DNA of 64,000 nt from Paenibacillus sp. FJAT-26967 (GTDB lineage: Bacteria > Bacillota > Bacilli > Paenibacillales > NBRC-103111): positions 301,350 through 365,349 of the forward strand of contig NZ_LMXH01000002.1 in NCBI RefSeq assembly GCF_001541095.1, given 5' to 3'. The notes beneath the pieces were generated by a model that worked only from the letters and a program-made list of their open reading frames with translations, did not search any database and was not told the DNA's origin. The translations under genes were made by a program, and so were the position numbers. Each line of letters starts with the position of its first letter. The first letter of the stretch is position 1. This document shows, piece after piece, positions 19,901-27,241 of this stretch.

Positions 19901-20272
19901 AATTATGAGGAGATTAACGCTGAAGCGGCGGTTTCGGATCCGAACTCGGTCTATCACTACTACCGGAAGCTGATTGCACTGCGTAAAGCCCATCCGGTCA
20001 TCGTGTACGGATCTTACGAGCTGCTGGCAGAAGAAGACGAGAACATTTTTGCCTATGTGCGCACGCTCGGAGAAGATAAGCTGCTGGTGATGCTGAACTT
20101 CTCGAATGACATCCAGGCTTTCGCTAGTCCTTATCCGCTGCTTGCGTCCGGCCATGCAAATTTGCTTATTGCGAATTATGCAGTCGGAGAGGGCGGAGCA
20201 ACGAGCGGACTTGAAGCGGAAATCCAGCTCCGCCCGTATGAAGCGAGGGTGTATTTGCTCCAGGGGGTATGA
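16961..20272 (+). CDS. glgA: Glycogen synthase fused to GH13 alpha-glucosidase
   Basis: About 1103 residues in one uninterrupted frame. Residues 1-470 are a GT5 glycogen synthase: MNILFAASEAAPFAKTGGLGDV (ADP-glucose site), HCHDWQAG, and the C-terminal PSLFEPCGIGQLIAMRYRT motif. Residues 470-541 form a Gln/Ala/Glu/Ser-rich linker without predicted fold. Residues 542-1103 are a complete GH13 oligo-1,6-glucosidase-like enzyme: VVYQIYPRSF, DLVVNHSSDEHPWF, nucleophile Asp in GFRMDVINLIS, acid Glu in TVGEMPG, and NNHDQPR. ATG 16961 has GGAG just upstream; an in-frame ATG at 16901 would add 20 residues. No signal peptide, so both activities are cytoplasmic. No glgP phosphorylase follows; the fused glucosidase may give the degrading or trimming activity, which is inference. 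Confidence 0.92.
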   Translation: MNILFAASEAAPFAKTGGLGDVIGSLPQELRRSGADVRVIMPKYDEIPGLFKEQMQTLITFGVNLGWRTQYCGIQTLEYEGVTFYFVDNEFYFRRPGHYGYGDDAERFAFYCRAVIDALPHIGFRPDVIHCHDWQAGMIPVLLRAQYSPYYPFYENMKTVLTIHNLRYQGIFSKESMMDFFGLDPGYFSGEQLEMYDGGSFLKGGLLYTDRITAVSPTYAEEIRTPFFGENMDSLLRYRSQSTVGIVNGIDYDQFNPMTDSHLAVQYRDSLPKKRLNKTHLQQKLGLPVRDDVPVISLVTRLVEQKGIDLIRHVLPELLSLEAQWVIVGTGDQEYEQLFRDAAARYPDKLAAYIAFDDGLARQVYAGSDLFLMPSLFEPCGIGQLIAMRYRTVPIVRETGGLKDTVQPYNEFTGEGTGFSFSAYNAHDMLHTVRRAVEFFLHDQQAWKKLLANMRKNDYSWKRSAQQYKSLYQELIEESVQAARQRHIASEEAGRQQAGSLQATQDSYDPQQPQKAHVSSLAESTDEPVHRASHEAPGNPPARAWWKESVVYQIYPRSFMDSNGDGIGDLQGIISKLDYLKELGVDVIWLSPVYQSPNDDNGYDISDYRDIMDDFGTMSDWDQLLGEVHKRGMKLIMDLVVNHSSDEHPWFLESRSSKDNEYRDYYIWRPGKEGREPNNWTSFFKGPAWEYDEATDEYYLHLFTRKQPDLNWENPKVREEVYDMMTWWLDKGIDGFRMDVINLISKVDGLPSAGGERYAWGGEYFMNGPRIHEYLREMNEKVLSRYDIMTVGEMPGVSPEEAVQYANADGTELNMVFQFEHMELDNGSGGKWDPCRVNLRDLKRSISNWQTRLEGRAWNSLYLNNHDQPRMVSRFGDDREYRVESAKMLATFLHTLQGTPYIYQGEEIGMTNMPFATIEDCRDIESHNVYREHVEGGGSADEIMNAIRAKGRDNARTPMQWNADENAGFTSGEPWLLVNPNYEEINAEAAVSDPNSVYHYYRKLIALRKAHPVIVYGSYELLAEEDENIFAYVRTLGEDKLLVMLNFSNDIQAFASPYPLLASGHANLLIANYAVGEGGATSGLEAEIQLRPYEARVYLLQGV

Positions 20273-20680
20273 AGCCGTATCAGGCAACGTGATAACAGAG
20301 AGTCTTAAGCCGTATATAAGACGCGTTTAGCGTGCGTTATAAGTGTAAGCTTGTGTATGCAGGCTTGCTTGCGAAACTTCTGCTGATTGTATTCGTTAGC
20401 TGTCGGAACTGCTGCCGAAAAGCGGAAGCTGGAGGGCTCAATCCGGCATATATCTTATTCGCTCATGAAGCACCTTAAACCCCTCGGGTTTAAGGTGCTT
20501 TTTTATGCAAATCTGGGGTGGAAGTTTTTAAAAAGATTCAAAAAGGTTCAAAAAGGAATATTTTCCATTCTAAATAGGGCGTGATAAGATGGTGACAAGC
20601 AGATAGATAAAACCGGTTGGCTTGAATGACATCTCTGGAATCTAAAGTTCGCGATCCGTGATGAAAGGGAGGGATTCATC
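20273..20680. other. Intergenic region after glycogen operon
   Basis: Contains the operon terminator at 20468-20504 and, at about 20530-20552, tandem TTCAAAAAGG units. Nothing else recognisable; the reading frames here lack ribosome sites. Confidence 0.4.
20468..20504 (+). terminator. Strong terminator of the glg operon
   Basis: Perfect 15-bp stem AAGCACCTTAAACCC/GGGTTTAAGGTGCTT with a CTC loop and trailing T run. It is about 195 bases after the stop of the fusion gene. Confidence 0.9.
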
Positions 20681-21298
20681 ATGCAAGAAAAATGGCTGGA
20701 ATGGGCGAAGCAGATCCAATCGATCGCCCAGACGGGATTGGCTTACGGCAAGGACGAATACGATCTTGAACGCTATGAAATGTTACGGGATTTGAGCATA
20801 GACATCATGAGTGAGTATACGGATATGGAGCCGGTCAAAGTCAGAGAGCTTTTTGCCGGTGAAACAGGATATGCGACGCCAAAGGTCGATATACGGGCTG
20901 TCGTATTCAGGGAACACAAGCTGCTGCTTGTCCGTGAAAAGTCAGATGGGGCATGGGCTTTGCCCGGCGGATGGGCGGATATCGGCCTGTCTCCATCGGA
21001 GGTTGCCGTGAAGGAAGTGAGGGAGGAAGCGGGATTCGAAGTAAAAGCGGATCGTCTGCTCGCCGTATGGGACAAGAAGTTTCATGAGCACCCGCCCTCT
21101 CCCTTTCATGTGTATAAAATGTTTATTCTATGCCGGATTACCGGCGGAAGCGCTAAGATAGGCCTGGAGACAAGTGATGTGCGGTTTTTCGGCAGAGACG
21201 AGCTTCCGGAGCTTTCATTGGAGCGGAATACGGCTGCGCAGCTGCATACGATGTTCGAGCGATATGAGGAATCTTCCCGTCCGTCCTTGTTCGATTGA
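20681..21298 (+). CDS. Nudix hydrolase with N-terminal extension (NDP-sugar/ADP-ribose type)
   Basis: 205 residues. The first 60 residues (MQEKWLEWAKQIQSIAQTGL...) match the helical N-terminal domain found on Nudix enzymes that hydrolyse X-linked nucleoside diphosphates. The Nudix box runs from GGWADIG to VKEVREEAGFE, with every catalytic Glu present. ATG 20681 lies after AGGGAGGG. Monocistronic. Confidence 0.88.
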   Translation: MQEKWLEWAKQIQSIAQTGLAYGKDEYDLERYEMLRDLSIDIMSEYTDMEPVKVRELFAGETGYATPKVDIRAVVFREHKLLLVREKSDGAWALPGGWADIGLSPSEVAVKEVREEAGFEVKADRLLAVWDKKFHEHPPSPFHVYKMFILCRITGGSAKIGLETSDVRFFGRDELPELSLERNTAAQLHTMFERYEESSRPSLFD

Positions 21299-21351
21299 TT
21301 GTCCCGTTACCCGGCGTCCCCTAATCCTAAATTGAAATGACAGGAGTGCAG

Positions 21352-21690
21352 ATGCAGATGAGAAATAGCTATCAATTAAGTAAGCTTGCGGAGCAGATGT
21401 CGGAAGCAGATAAGAATTGGCTGGAGTTTCTTCGGGTGCCTTCCATGAGTGCAGGTATTTACCGGCTCCGTGCCGGAGAAACCGACGGGCAGCTTCCTCA
21501 TACGGAGGATGAGTTATACTATATTGCCGAGGGCAGGGCGGAACTGCAGGTATCCGGGGAAAGTGTTCCTGTCGAGAAAGGCTCTCTGGTATATGTTGAA
21601 GCCCATGCGGAGCACCGGTTTCACACCATAACAGAGGATCTTACGATTCTTGTCTTTTTCTCGCCAGCCGAATATACGAATAAGCCATAA
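21352..21690 (+). CDS. Small cupin-domain protein
   Basis: About 112 residues forming a single double-stranded beta-helix. Cupin motif 1 is TDGQLPHTEDELYYIAEG (metal-binding His, Glu, Glu) and motif 2 is PVEKGSLVYVEAHAEHRF with its His residues, so a metal is likely bound. ATG 21352 is 5 bases after AGGAG; 21358 and 21337 are in-frame alternatives. Reaction unknown. Confidence 0.8.
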   Translation: MQMRNSYQLSKLAEQMSEADKNWLEFLRVPSMSAGIYRLRAGETDGQLPHTEDELYYIAEGRAELQVSGESVPVEKGSLVYVEAHAEHRFHTITEDLTILVFFSPAEYTNKP

Positions 21691-21730
21691 GCCCGGCTTG
21701 TGTGGTAATTGGCCCTCTATCAAAAGCAGA

Positions 21731-21783
21731 CGAACGCCCCACTTTCGGATGGAATCCATCGCGAGTGGGGCGTTCGTTGTTTC
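21731..21783 (+). terminator. Large hairpin terminator after cupin gene
   Basis: Perfect 13-bp stem CGAACGCCCCACT/AGTGGGGCGTTCG, with an inner GATG/CATC helix, then TTGTTT. A smaller ACCG/CGGT hairpin with T7 follows near 21838-21853. The rest of the gap to 22010 shows no gene. Confidence 0.75.
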
Positions 21784-22009
21784 GGCACAAACACAAGAGG
21801 GTGCACGGTCAGATCGTTTCGTATTTCATAATACCGAAAACGGTTTTTTTGTTGTGCATGCCGTGTTGTAAGGGCATGTATGCGGCCGCGGCCGCCCGCC
21901 TCCCATCCAAAAAAAGGAGGGGGACTGCTGAGCTGGAAGCCTACATGATTTTAGCATTTTGGCGAAAAATAAGGGCTACTGCTTATTTGATACGGAGGAA
22001 ACGTCCAGC

Positions 22010-23167
22010 ATGAAAAGAAAAGGATTCATCATATTTTGTCTGCTGTCCCTCACCTCGATGAGTGTTCCTGTGTCGGCAGCCCCAGCGAAGGTTCTCGAAA
22101 CCATTACCCTTACCATCCAATCGACCCCGGCTTCGGACTTCCAATCGGAGGTCACAATTTATCCCGCTTCCCGGGAAAAAATTCTGACAGGGAGCATAGT
22201 TAAGTCAGCCGATGCCATGCCGGTTTCGGATACGTATGCCACACTGAAACAAGCAGGATCAGCCGATAAAGGAACAAGCTATGTCGTGGATAAGGATTAT
22301 AGCCTGTACGACCCTGTTAGCCAGAAGATTGTGACGCTTAATGAGAAAAAGAGAGAGAAATTGCGCAGGTACGTTGAAGCGCTTCGCAGCCGGCACTACG
22401 GGGAATTGCTTCCTTGGAAGGAAGCCCGGCAAGTTATCCCGCGCAAAGACAAGGTCGAAGTGATCGATCTGGAGACGGGTCTTAGGTTCCGTGTTCAGCG
22501 CAGAGCGGGGCAGGATCACGCGGATGTCCAGCCCCTTACCAAAGGGGATACCAAAATCATGAAAGAGATTTATAAAGGAAGCTGGAGCTGGAAACGAAGG
22601 GCTGTTCTTGTCCGGGCAGGCAGCCGGTATTATGCCGCTTCCATGAACGGAATGCCGCACGGAGGAGACGGAATTCCGGGCAATGATTTTGACGGGCATT
22701 CCTGCATTCACTTTGCAGGCAGCACGACTCACGGATCACACTCCGAGGATACAGGGCATCAGCTTATGACGTATAGGGCCGCGGGGCTTCTGAGGGACTA
22801 TATCAACAAGGCCTCTCCTGCACAACTGGTGGATGCGTTTGTCCTGGCGATGAATCAGGAGGATCCTCAGGTGCTGGATCTCATTACGTATCCGCGCCAT
22901 GCGGAATTCGTTCAAGATCTGCACGCACAGATGCAGGACGTAGACGCGGTCACGAAATTGTCCAAGACGAAGCATCGGCAGGAAATGCCCGATCTTGATC
23001 CGGGGCTGCTCATGGTGCAATTAAGGGAAGAGCTTGCCGTTACACGCACAGGAAGCAAGGCTCGTAAAGGAATGTATAGCTTTACGATCAGCCGGGAAAG
23101 GGCGGATATGCCTTGGCGGATTACGGATATAAGCACGGGGGACAAACAAAAGGAAAAGAAGTCATGA
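22010..23167 (+). CDS. Secreted protein with conserved H-x-C-I-H-F motif, linked to L,D-transpeptidase
   Basis: About 385 residues. A signal peptide (MKRKGFIIFCLLSLTSMSVP, cut near VSAAPA) follows a GGAGGAAA ribosome site and ATG 22010. Around residues 215-260 lies MPHGGDGIPGNDFDGHSCIHF, then GSTTHG and DTGHQ; the Cys/His arrangement recalls the catalytic cluster of L,D-transpeptidase-like wall enzymes and occurs in other exported Bacillota proteins. The last third is helical. It overlaps the next gene, a YkuD transpeptidase, by an ATGA junction. A wall-related role is inference. Confidence 0.75.
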   Translation: MKRKGFIIFCLLSLTSMSVPVSAAPAKVLETITLTIQSTPASDFQSEVTIYPASREKILTGSIVKSADAMPVSDTYATLKQAGSADKGTSYVVDKDYSLYDPVSQKIVTLNEKKREKLRRYVEALRSRHYGELLPWKEARQVIPRKDKVEVIDLETGLRFRVQRRAGQDHADVQPLTKGDTKIMKEIYKGSWSWKRRAVLVRAGSRYYAASMNGMPHGGDGIPGNDFDGHSCIHFAGSTTHGSHSEDTGHQLMTYRAAGLLRDYINKASPAQLVDAFVLAMNQEDPQVLDLITYPRHAEFVQDLHAQMQDVDAVTKLSKTKHRQEMPDLDPGLLMVQLREELAVTRTGSKARKGMYSFTISRERADMPWRITDISTGDKQKEKKS

Positions 23168-23865
23168 TCAGCCGGTACAGTTATAAGCTTCTATTGAGCT
23201 TAGCCTTACTGGGGGCGGCGATGAACGCCACTCCTGGTTCTGCGCGGCAAGTTATTGCAGTCCCGACTATTCCTATCGTTGCGGATCAAGGATTGTTTTC
23301 CATCGAGGTATACCCGCAGCGCCATAAGCTAGTAGTGATGATGCACCAGAGGCCGTTCAAAACGTATCCTGTTGCTGTGGGAGAGCTGGAAACGCCAACC
23401 CCGGTGGGAGAATACAAAATTGTTTATAAAGGGAAAGATTGGGGGGCCTCGTTCGGGCCGCGTTGGCTGGGACTTAATGTCCCTTGGGGAGCATACGGGA
23501 TTCATGGCACCAATAAGCCTCATTCGATCGGGCAGCATTTGAGCCACGGGTGTATCCGCATGCGCAACCGGGATGTGGAGGAGCTGTTCGACATGATTCC
23601 GGTAGGGACGAAGGTTGTGATATTCGGACATGTGCTCGGGGATCCGAATCATGAACCGAGGAGTCTTGCTCAAGGACTGGCAGGTGCCGATGTCCAGCTT
23701 ATCCAGACGCGGCTGCGGAGCGCCGGTTATTATAAAGGAGTATGCAACGGGAAATTCCAGTCTTCCACAACGATTGCCGTGAGAAAATTTCAGCGGGACC
23801 AGGGGCTGCAGCAGGATGGGGTGGTCTCCCCGAAAGTCTATGAGAGGCTGGGCCTAATCGAATAA
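23164..23865 (+). CDS. L,D-transpeptidase (YkuD) with C-terminal peptidoglycan-binding domain
   Basis: About 233 residues. Signal peptide at the N-terminus; YkuD domain with IHGTNKPHSIGQHLSHGCIRM (His, His and the nucleophile Cys of SHGCIRM); then a PG_binding_1 domain (VQLIQTRLRSAGYYKG, TTIAVRKFQRDQGL). It makes 3-3 peptide crosslinks in wall material or attaches proteins to it. ATG 23164 overlaps the stop of the preceding secreted protein, so the two are co-translated. Confidence 0.9.
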   Translation: MISRYSYKLLLSLALLGAAMNATPGSARQVIAVPTIPIVADQGLFSIEVYPQRHKLVVMMHQRPFKTYPVAVGELETPTPVGEYKIVYKGKDWGASFGPRWLGLNVPWGAYGIHGTNKPHSIGQHLSHGCIRMRNRDVEELFDMIPVGTKVVIFGHVLGDPNHEPRSLAQGLAGADVQLIQTRLRSAGYYKGVCNGKFQSSTTIAVRKFQRDQGLQQDGVVSPKVYERLGLIE

Positions 23866-23900
23866 ACAAGTCTCCTGACATGGCAGGAGACTTGTTTATT
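23861..23900 (+). terminator. Terminator including the transpeptidase stop codon
   Basis: 17-bp perfect stem: AATAAACAAGTCTCCTG pairs with CAGGAGACTTGTTTATT around ACATGG. The TAA stop (23863-23865) lies inside the left arm. Confidence 0.85.
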
Positions 23901-23969
23901 GTGGTTGCAGGCGGGTGTCTTACCCATACACGGGTTTCTATACTATATGAAAGCTTCCCCCAGTGACTG

Positions 23970-23990
23970 GAAATGATTTATAATCATTTC
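23970..23990. promoter_or_regulatory. 21-bp dyad with embedded TATAAT upstream of HAD gene
   Basis: GAAATGAT and ATCATTTC flank TTATA; the centre contains TATAAT (23979-23984), a possible -10. A repressor sitting here would block the promoter. The sequence does not fit the Fur, Zur or PerR consensus well. Confidence 0.4.
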
Positions 23991-24067
23991 AATACGTCCT
24001 GAACCGGATACAAGGTCACCGGGATTGCGGAGATATTTCACATTATAGAGATTAGGAGAGGGTCCGT

Positions 24068-24760
24068 GTGTATAAAGCTATATTATTTGATGTCGATAAT
24101 ACCCTGCTCGATTATGATTTAAGTGAATTAGCATCGATGAAGCAAGCCCTGGCGGTCCACAATCTGCATAATGATATGGTCTGGGAGGAGTTCTGGGATA
24201 CATTCAGACCTATCAATTTCCGGTATTGGACCGAAAGGAACCGGAATAATCATCACATTCGCGAAGTGCTGGAATATTCTTTTACCGATACATTCACACA
24301 ATTGCAGCAAGACACATCCGTGTCCAAGTTGATTACGGAGACATACTGGGAACTGTTCTGCAACAGCTGTCATTTGGAGCCGCACGCAGAGGATATTCTG
24401 GAGTACCTTCACGGGAAAGTTAAATTGGGTATTATTACGAACGGGATTGGGGAAGCCCAGAGGAGAAGGCTTCAGGCCGGGGTGATTTTTGATTACTTTG
24501 ATGCGCTGATTATATCCGACGAGGTAGGCAGCTGGAAACCGGAGAACCGGATTTTCCAAGAAGCACTCGACCGGCTGGATGTGCATGCTTCTGAGGCTCT
24601 GTTTGTGGGGGATTCCATCCATGATGATTTTGCGGGGGCCATGCGGATGGGAATGGATTTCTGCCTGTACAATCCCCGCAGACTTCATTATGATCAGCAC
24701 CCGAAACCGGCTTACACGATCCATAGCTTAGCGGATCTTAAGAATATGTTAGGAGGGTAA
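24068..24760 (+). CDS. HAD-superfamily hydrolase (YjjG/pyrimidine-nucleotidase-like)
   Basis: 230 residues. HAD motif I LFDVDNTLLDYD (nucleophile Asp), motif II GIITNG, motif III Lys in SDEVGSWKP and motif IV FVGDSIHDDFAGA. The helical C1 cap between motifs I and II is that of the YjjG/YfnB group, which dephosphorylates nucleotides or small phosphoesters. GTG 24068 follows GGAGAGGG. The small membrane protein gene begins 5 bases after the stop. Confidence 0.87.
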   Translation: MYKAILFDVDNTLLDYDLSELASMKQALAVHNLHNDMVWEEFWDTFRPINFRYWTERNRNNHHIREVLEYSFTDTFTQLQQDTSVSKLITETYWELFCNSCHLEPHAEDILEYLHGKVKLGIITNGIGEAQRRRLQAGVIFDYFDALIISDEVGSWKPENRIFQEALDRLDVHASEALFVGDSIHDDFAGAMRMGMDFCLYNPRRLHYDQHPKPAYTIHSLADLKNMLGG

Positions 24761-24765
24761 TGCAA

Positions 24766-24924
24766 ATGGAATTCGTCGCAGCTCTATTCGCGATGTTAGT
24801 TATGTTTTGTTTCCTCCTTACGCTTCATTCGATGATCAAACGCGAGGAAATGAAGTTTATTGCCCGTGCTGCATTTACTTCTATTTTGTTTGGAATCTTC
24901 ATTCTTATTCTTTATGGTTTATAG
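24766..24924 (+). CDS. 52-residue two-helix membrane protein
   Basis: ATG 24766 follows AGGAGGGT, which overlaps the end of the HAD gene. The protein is MEFVAALFAMLVMFCFLLTL, a short charged turn (MIKREEMKF) and a second hydrophobic helix ending ILILYGL. Its last bases overlap the convergent YitT-like gene by 13. Unknown function; the ribosome site and hydrophobic design support a real gene. Confidence 0.65.
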   Translation: MEFVAALFAMLVMFCFLLTLHSMIKREEMKFIARAAFTSILFGIFILILYGL

Positions 24925-25517
24925 GGATGAATTGAGATTCTTCCCATGGTACAGAGTCCGGTGGCGACTCCTCCGGCGATAATTGTAAGCAGGGAATGCA
25001 GGAAGATCTCGCCCGACAGCAGCAGCCCGCCAATTCCGATAATCAGACCGTCCATCAGGAAAATAATAAAGCCAACATTGAGAGGCACATACTTCGATAT
25101 AAACTGAGCCAGCAGGTCGGTGCCGCCGGTACTTGTCTCATACCGCAGCATAATGCCAAGACCTGTCCCCACCATGAAGCCTCCCAGAATTGCACTGGAA
25201 AAAGAACTGAGCTCGATATAATACAAAAAATAATATTGATAAGGTTCCAGGAAGTCGATAAAAAAAGACGAGACAATGAGTCCGATTATACTGTTGTAGA
25301 AGATGGCCCGGCTGCTGAACCAAGCTACGATAAATACCGGAACACTGCACAGCATGATACCGATCCCGATTTTAAGGCCGGTCAAATAGTTGAAAATCAG
25401 TGAGATGCCGATAATCCCCCCGTCCAACACGGTAAAAGGGACTAGGAAAAAATTAATCCCCGCTGCAAGAAATAAGCTTCCTGTTAATATGGCCGAGAAT
25501 TTCCGGGCAGATATCAT
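24912..25517 (-). CDS. YitT/DUF161-type membrane protein, short form
   Basis: About 201 residues with five to six helices. The repeat motifs FLVPFTVLDGGIIGIS and MLRYETSTGGTDLLAQ are those of the YitT family, which is usually about 280 residues with a cytoplasmic DUF2179 domain at the C-terminus. This one stops after the last helix, so the soluble domain is absent. ATG 25517 follows GAGGAGCGG; the longer frame upstream is not protein-like. Function in the family is unknown. Confidence 0.82.
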   Translation of the reverse strand: MISARKFSAILTGSLFLAAGINFFLVPFTVLDGGIIGISLIFNYLTGLKIGIGIMLCSVPVFIVAWFSSRAIFYNSIIGLIVSSFFIDFLEPYQYYFLYYIELSSFSSAILGGFMVGTGLGIMLRYETSTGGTDLLAQFISKYVPLNVGFIIFLMDGLIIGIGGLLLSGEIFLHSLLTIIAGGVATGLCTMGRISIHPYKP

Positions 25518-25630
25518 ATCAGACCGCTCCTCATTAAGGGCATGTTCTGATTTATATGACGGACAACCCAAAACATGCACAAAAACTCCCTTCGATTGCG
25601 CTGCAAGAGGGAGTATGTCCAGCCTGTATG

Positions 25631-26491
25631 TTATCTTTTGAGGACAGGTTCCAGTTCTTGTATCATCTCCGTGAGCTCTCTGGAACACTGTTCATACATA
25701 TGCTTGGCTGCTTTATCGCGGGTGGAAAGTGCGAACAAAGTAATGTCCGCTTCGCATTTTTTTAAAGAAATAAACAGTTTGGCTTTCTCTTGCGGTGCGG
25801 GAACGGTAATTTTGTCGTCATAAATGTCGACATACAATTGACCGAACGCATCTATTTGACCCAGGAATACATTATCAACGATCAAGCCCAGCTTCTCTAG
25901 CTCCGTGTTCACCCATCCCCTGCTGAAGCCGATTTCAGCCAAAGGTTCATCGAGCATTTTACCGTCCATAATTACGGTTTGCGGAGCTGCTTCAGGCGCT
26001 ACTTTGATGCCCAGATGCTTGGCTGTTAGCGGCTGGTTTTCCCGGGTTAACAAGACGTTGATGTCCCCGCTTGGTTCCATGATGGCGAATTCTACATCCG
26101 CAAACCGAAAGGCGTTTTTCTTGCGCAATTGTTCCAGCAGTTCATCGGTTGTAAGTCTTTCTTTCTTGAGATTTTCCTCCAGAACTTTGCCGTTCTGAAT
26201 GAGGACAGTCCCTGTACCATCGACAATATCCCGCCCTTTTTTACTTTTGATTTGTAGAAACTCAATGGCTAGTGAAACGGCGACCCACACACACAATGAA
26301 ATAAGCCCCAAGTACCAACTGGATTCCAGGTCCAATGAAATAACGGCAGCTAGACTCCCGATTGTAATTCCGGTAATGTATTCGAACATGGAGAGCTGTG
26401 ATACTTGCCTTTTGCCTAGCAATTTGGTCAAGATAAACAGAACTACGACTGAGATCAAGGTTCGTAATGCGACTTCAAAGCCCTCTGCCAT
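25631..26491 (-). CDS. DUF421 (YetF-like) membrane protein with DUF1657-like C-terminal tail
   Basis: 286 residues. Three N-terminal helices and the LLGKRQVSQLSMFEYITGI motif define the YetF/YrbG family; two cytoplasmic alpha/beta lobes follow (about residues 85-225). Residues 235-286 (KLFISLKKCEADITLFALST, then an AKHM helix) align with the separate DUF1657 protein at 26666-26872 (SLKSAQASLEQFALST). This extension is not part of the usual DUF421 fold. ATG 26491 follows GGAGGAG. Divergent from the DUF1657 gene; such pairs are known near spoVA-type spore genes, so a spore membrane role is possible. Confidence 0.85.
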   Translation of the reverse strand: MAEGFEVALRTLISVVVLFILTKLLGKRQVSQLSMFEYITGITIGSLAAVISLDLESSWYLGLISLCVWVAVSLAIEFLQIKSKKGRDIVDGTGTVLIQNGKVLEENLKKERLTTDELLEQLRKKNAFRFADVEFAIMEPSGDINVLLTRENQPLTAKHLGIKVAPEAAPQTVIMDGKMLDEPLAEIGFSRGWVNTELEKLGLIVDNVFLGQIDAFGQLYVDIYDDKITVPAPQEKAKLFISLKKCEADITLFALSTRDKAAKHMYEQCSRELTEMIQELEPVLKR

Positions 26492-26665
26492 CCATACTCC
26501 TCCTCTAAAAGTATTTTTTGTAGCTTCATTCGTTATTCTGAGCTGTAATGGGAAAAGTTATGACAACCGGAACAGTTTTATTTGACTAAGAATGTTTTAA
26601 CGGGAAATTGGTAAATAGTAAGGTAGTCCTTACGGATATATATAAAAGGGAGCGGAGGTGTAAGT

Positions 26666-26872
26666 ATGACAGTAGCATCCGATGTGAAAACATGTGTGGC
26701 TTCTTTAAAAAGCGCCCAGGCAAGCCTGGAGCAATTTGCTTTGTCCACTCAGAACGAACAGGCCAAGACGCTGTTCACCAATGCTGCAAGTCAAACCCAG
26801 CAAATCGTGGATCAGGTTCAGGGCAGAGTAAACGAGCTGGAGAATGAAGAGCCGCAATATAAAGGTTTCTAA
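26666..26872 (+). CDS. DUF1657 small protein
   Basis: 68 residues, helical, no signal peptide: VKTCVASLKSAQASLEQFAL then STQNEQAKTLF. This is the DUF1657 pattern of small proteins found beside DUF421 and spoVA genes in endospore formers. ATG 26666 follows GGAGGTG. It ends at a terminator. The related segment at the end of the divergent DUF421 protein suggests that the two domains work together. Confidence 0.85.
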   Translation: MTVASDVKTCVASLKSAQASLEQFALSTQNEQAKTLFTNAASQTQQIVDQVQGRVNELENEEPQYKGF

Positions 26873-26898
26873 TGAACCTTTAACTGGAGCAGTATAAA

Positions 26899-26940
26899 AG
26901 GCCGCCTTAATGTGTCCCGAGACGCATAAGGCGGTCTTTG
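26899..26940 (+). terminator. Terminator after DUF1657 gene
   Basis: CCGCCTTA/TAAGGCGG stem with a partly paired ATGTGT/ACGCAT inner part, followed by TCTTT. Confidence 0.7.
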
Positions 26941-27037
26941 TGATGTGGAGGAAGCACGCCCTGTCACGGAAGAGATCGGTGTATGTAGGGGATTCCAGAT
27001 TGTGGTATACTTGACATGTTTAACGGGAGGTTTGTAC

Positions 27038-27217
27038 ATGGATATGGACAAGGAACTGCAAGACATTAAAGCTAGACTAAGCGCTATTGAATCCGGAATG
27101 AATCAGCGTCGGAGTATCTTTGCTTCTTACGTGTGGCCGTTTGTTATCGGTTTTATTGTGTTTTTGGTTGTGATTTTAGTAACTATGGGAATTGTTCATT
27201 TCATCGGTACACAGTAA
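27038..27217 (+). CDS. 59-residue coiled-coil membrane protein
   Basis: ATG 27038 after GGGAGG. A short heptad-like cytoplasmic helix (MDMDKELQDIKARLSAIESG) precedes one strong membrane helix (FVIGFIVFLVVILVTMGIV). First of three small membrane-protein genes in a row (27038-27943), probably one operon. Function unknown. Confidence 0.7.
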   Translation: MDMDKELQDIKARLSAIESGMNQRRSIFASYVWPFVIGFIVFLVVILVTMGIVHFIGTQ

Positions 27218-27241
27218 CTGTTAGAAGCGGGGGATATATCG

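Noticed and set aside
21881..21920. GC-rich GCGGCCGCGGCCGC run and CCTCC/GGAGG pairing
   Set aside because: Simple self-complementary sequence without a T run or gene context to give it a function.
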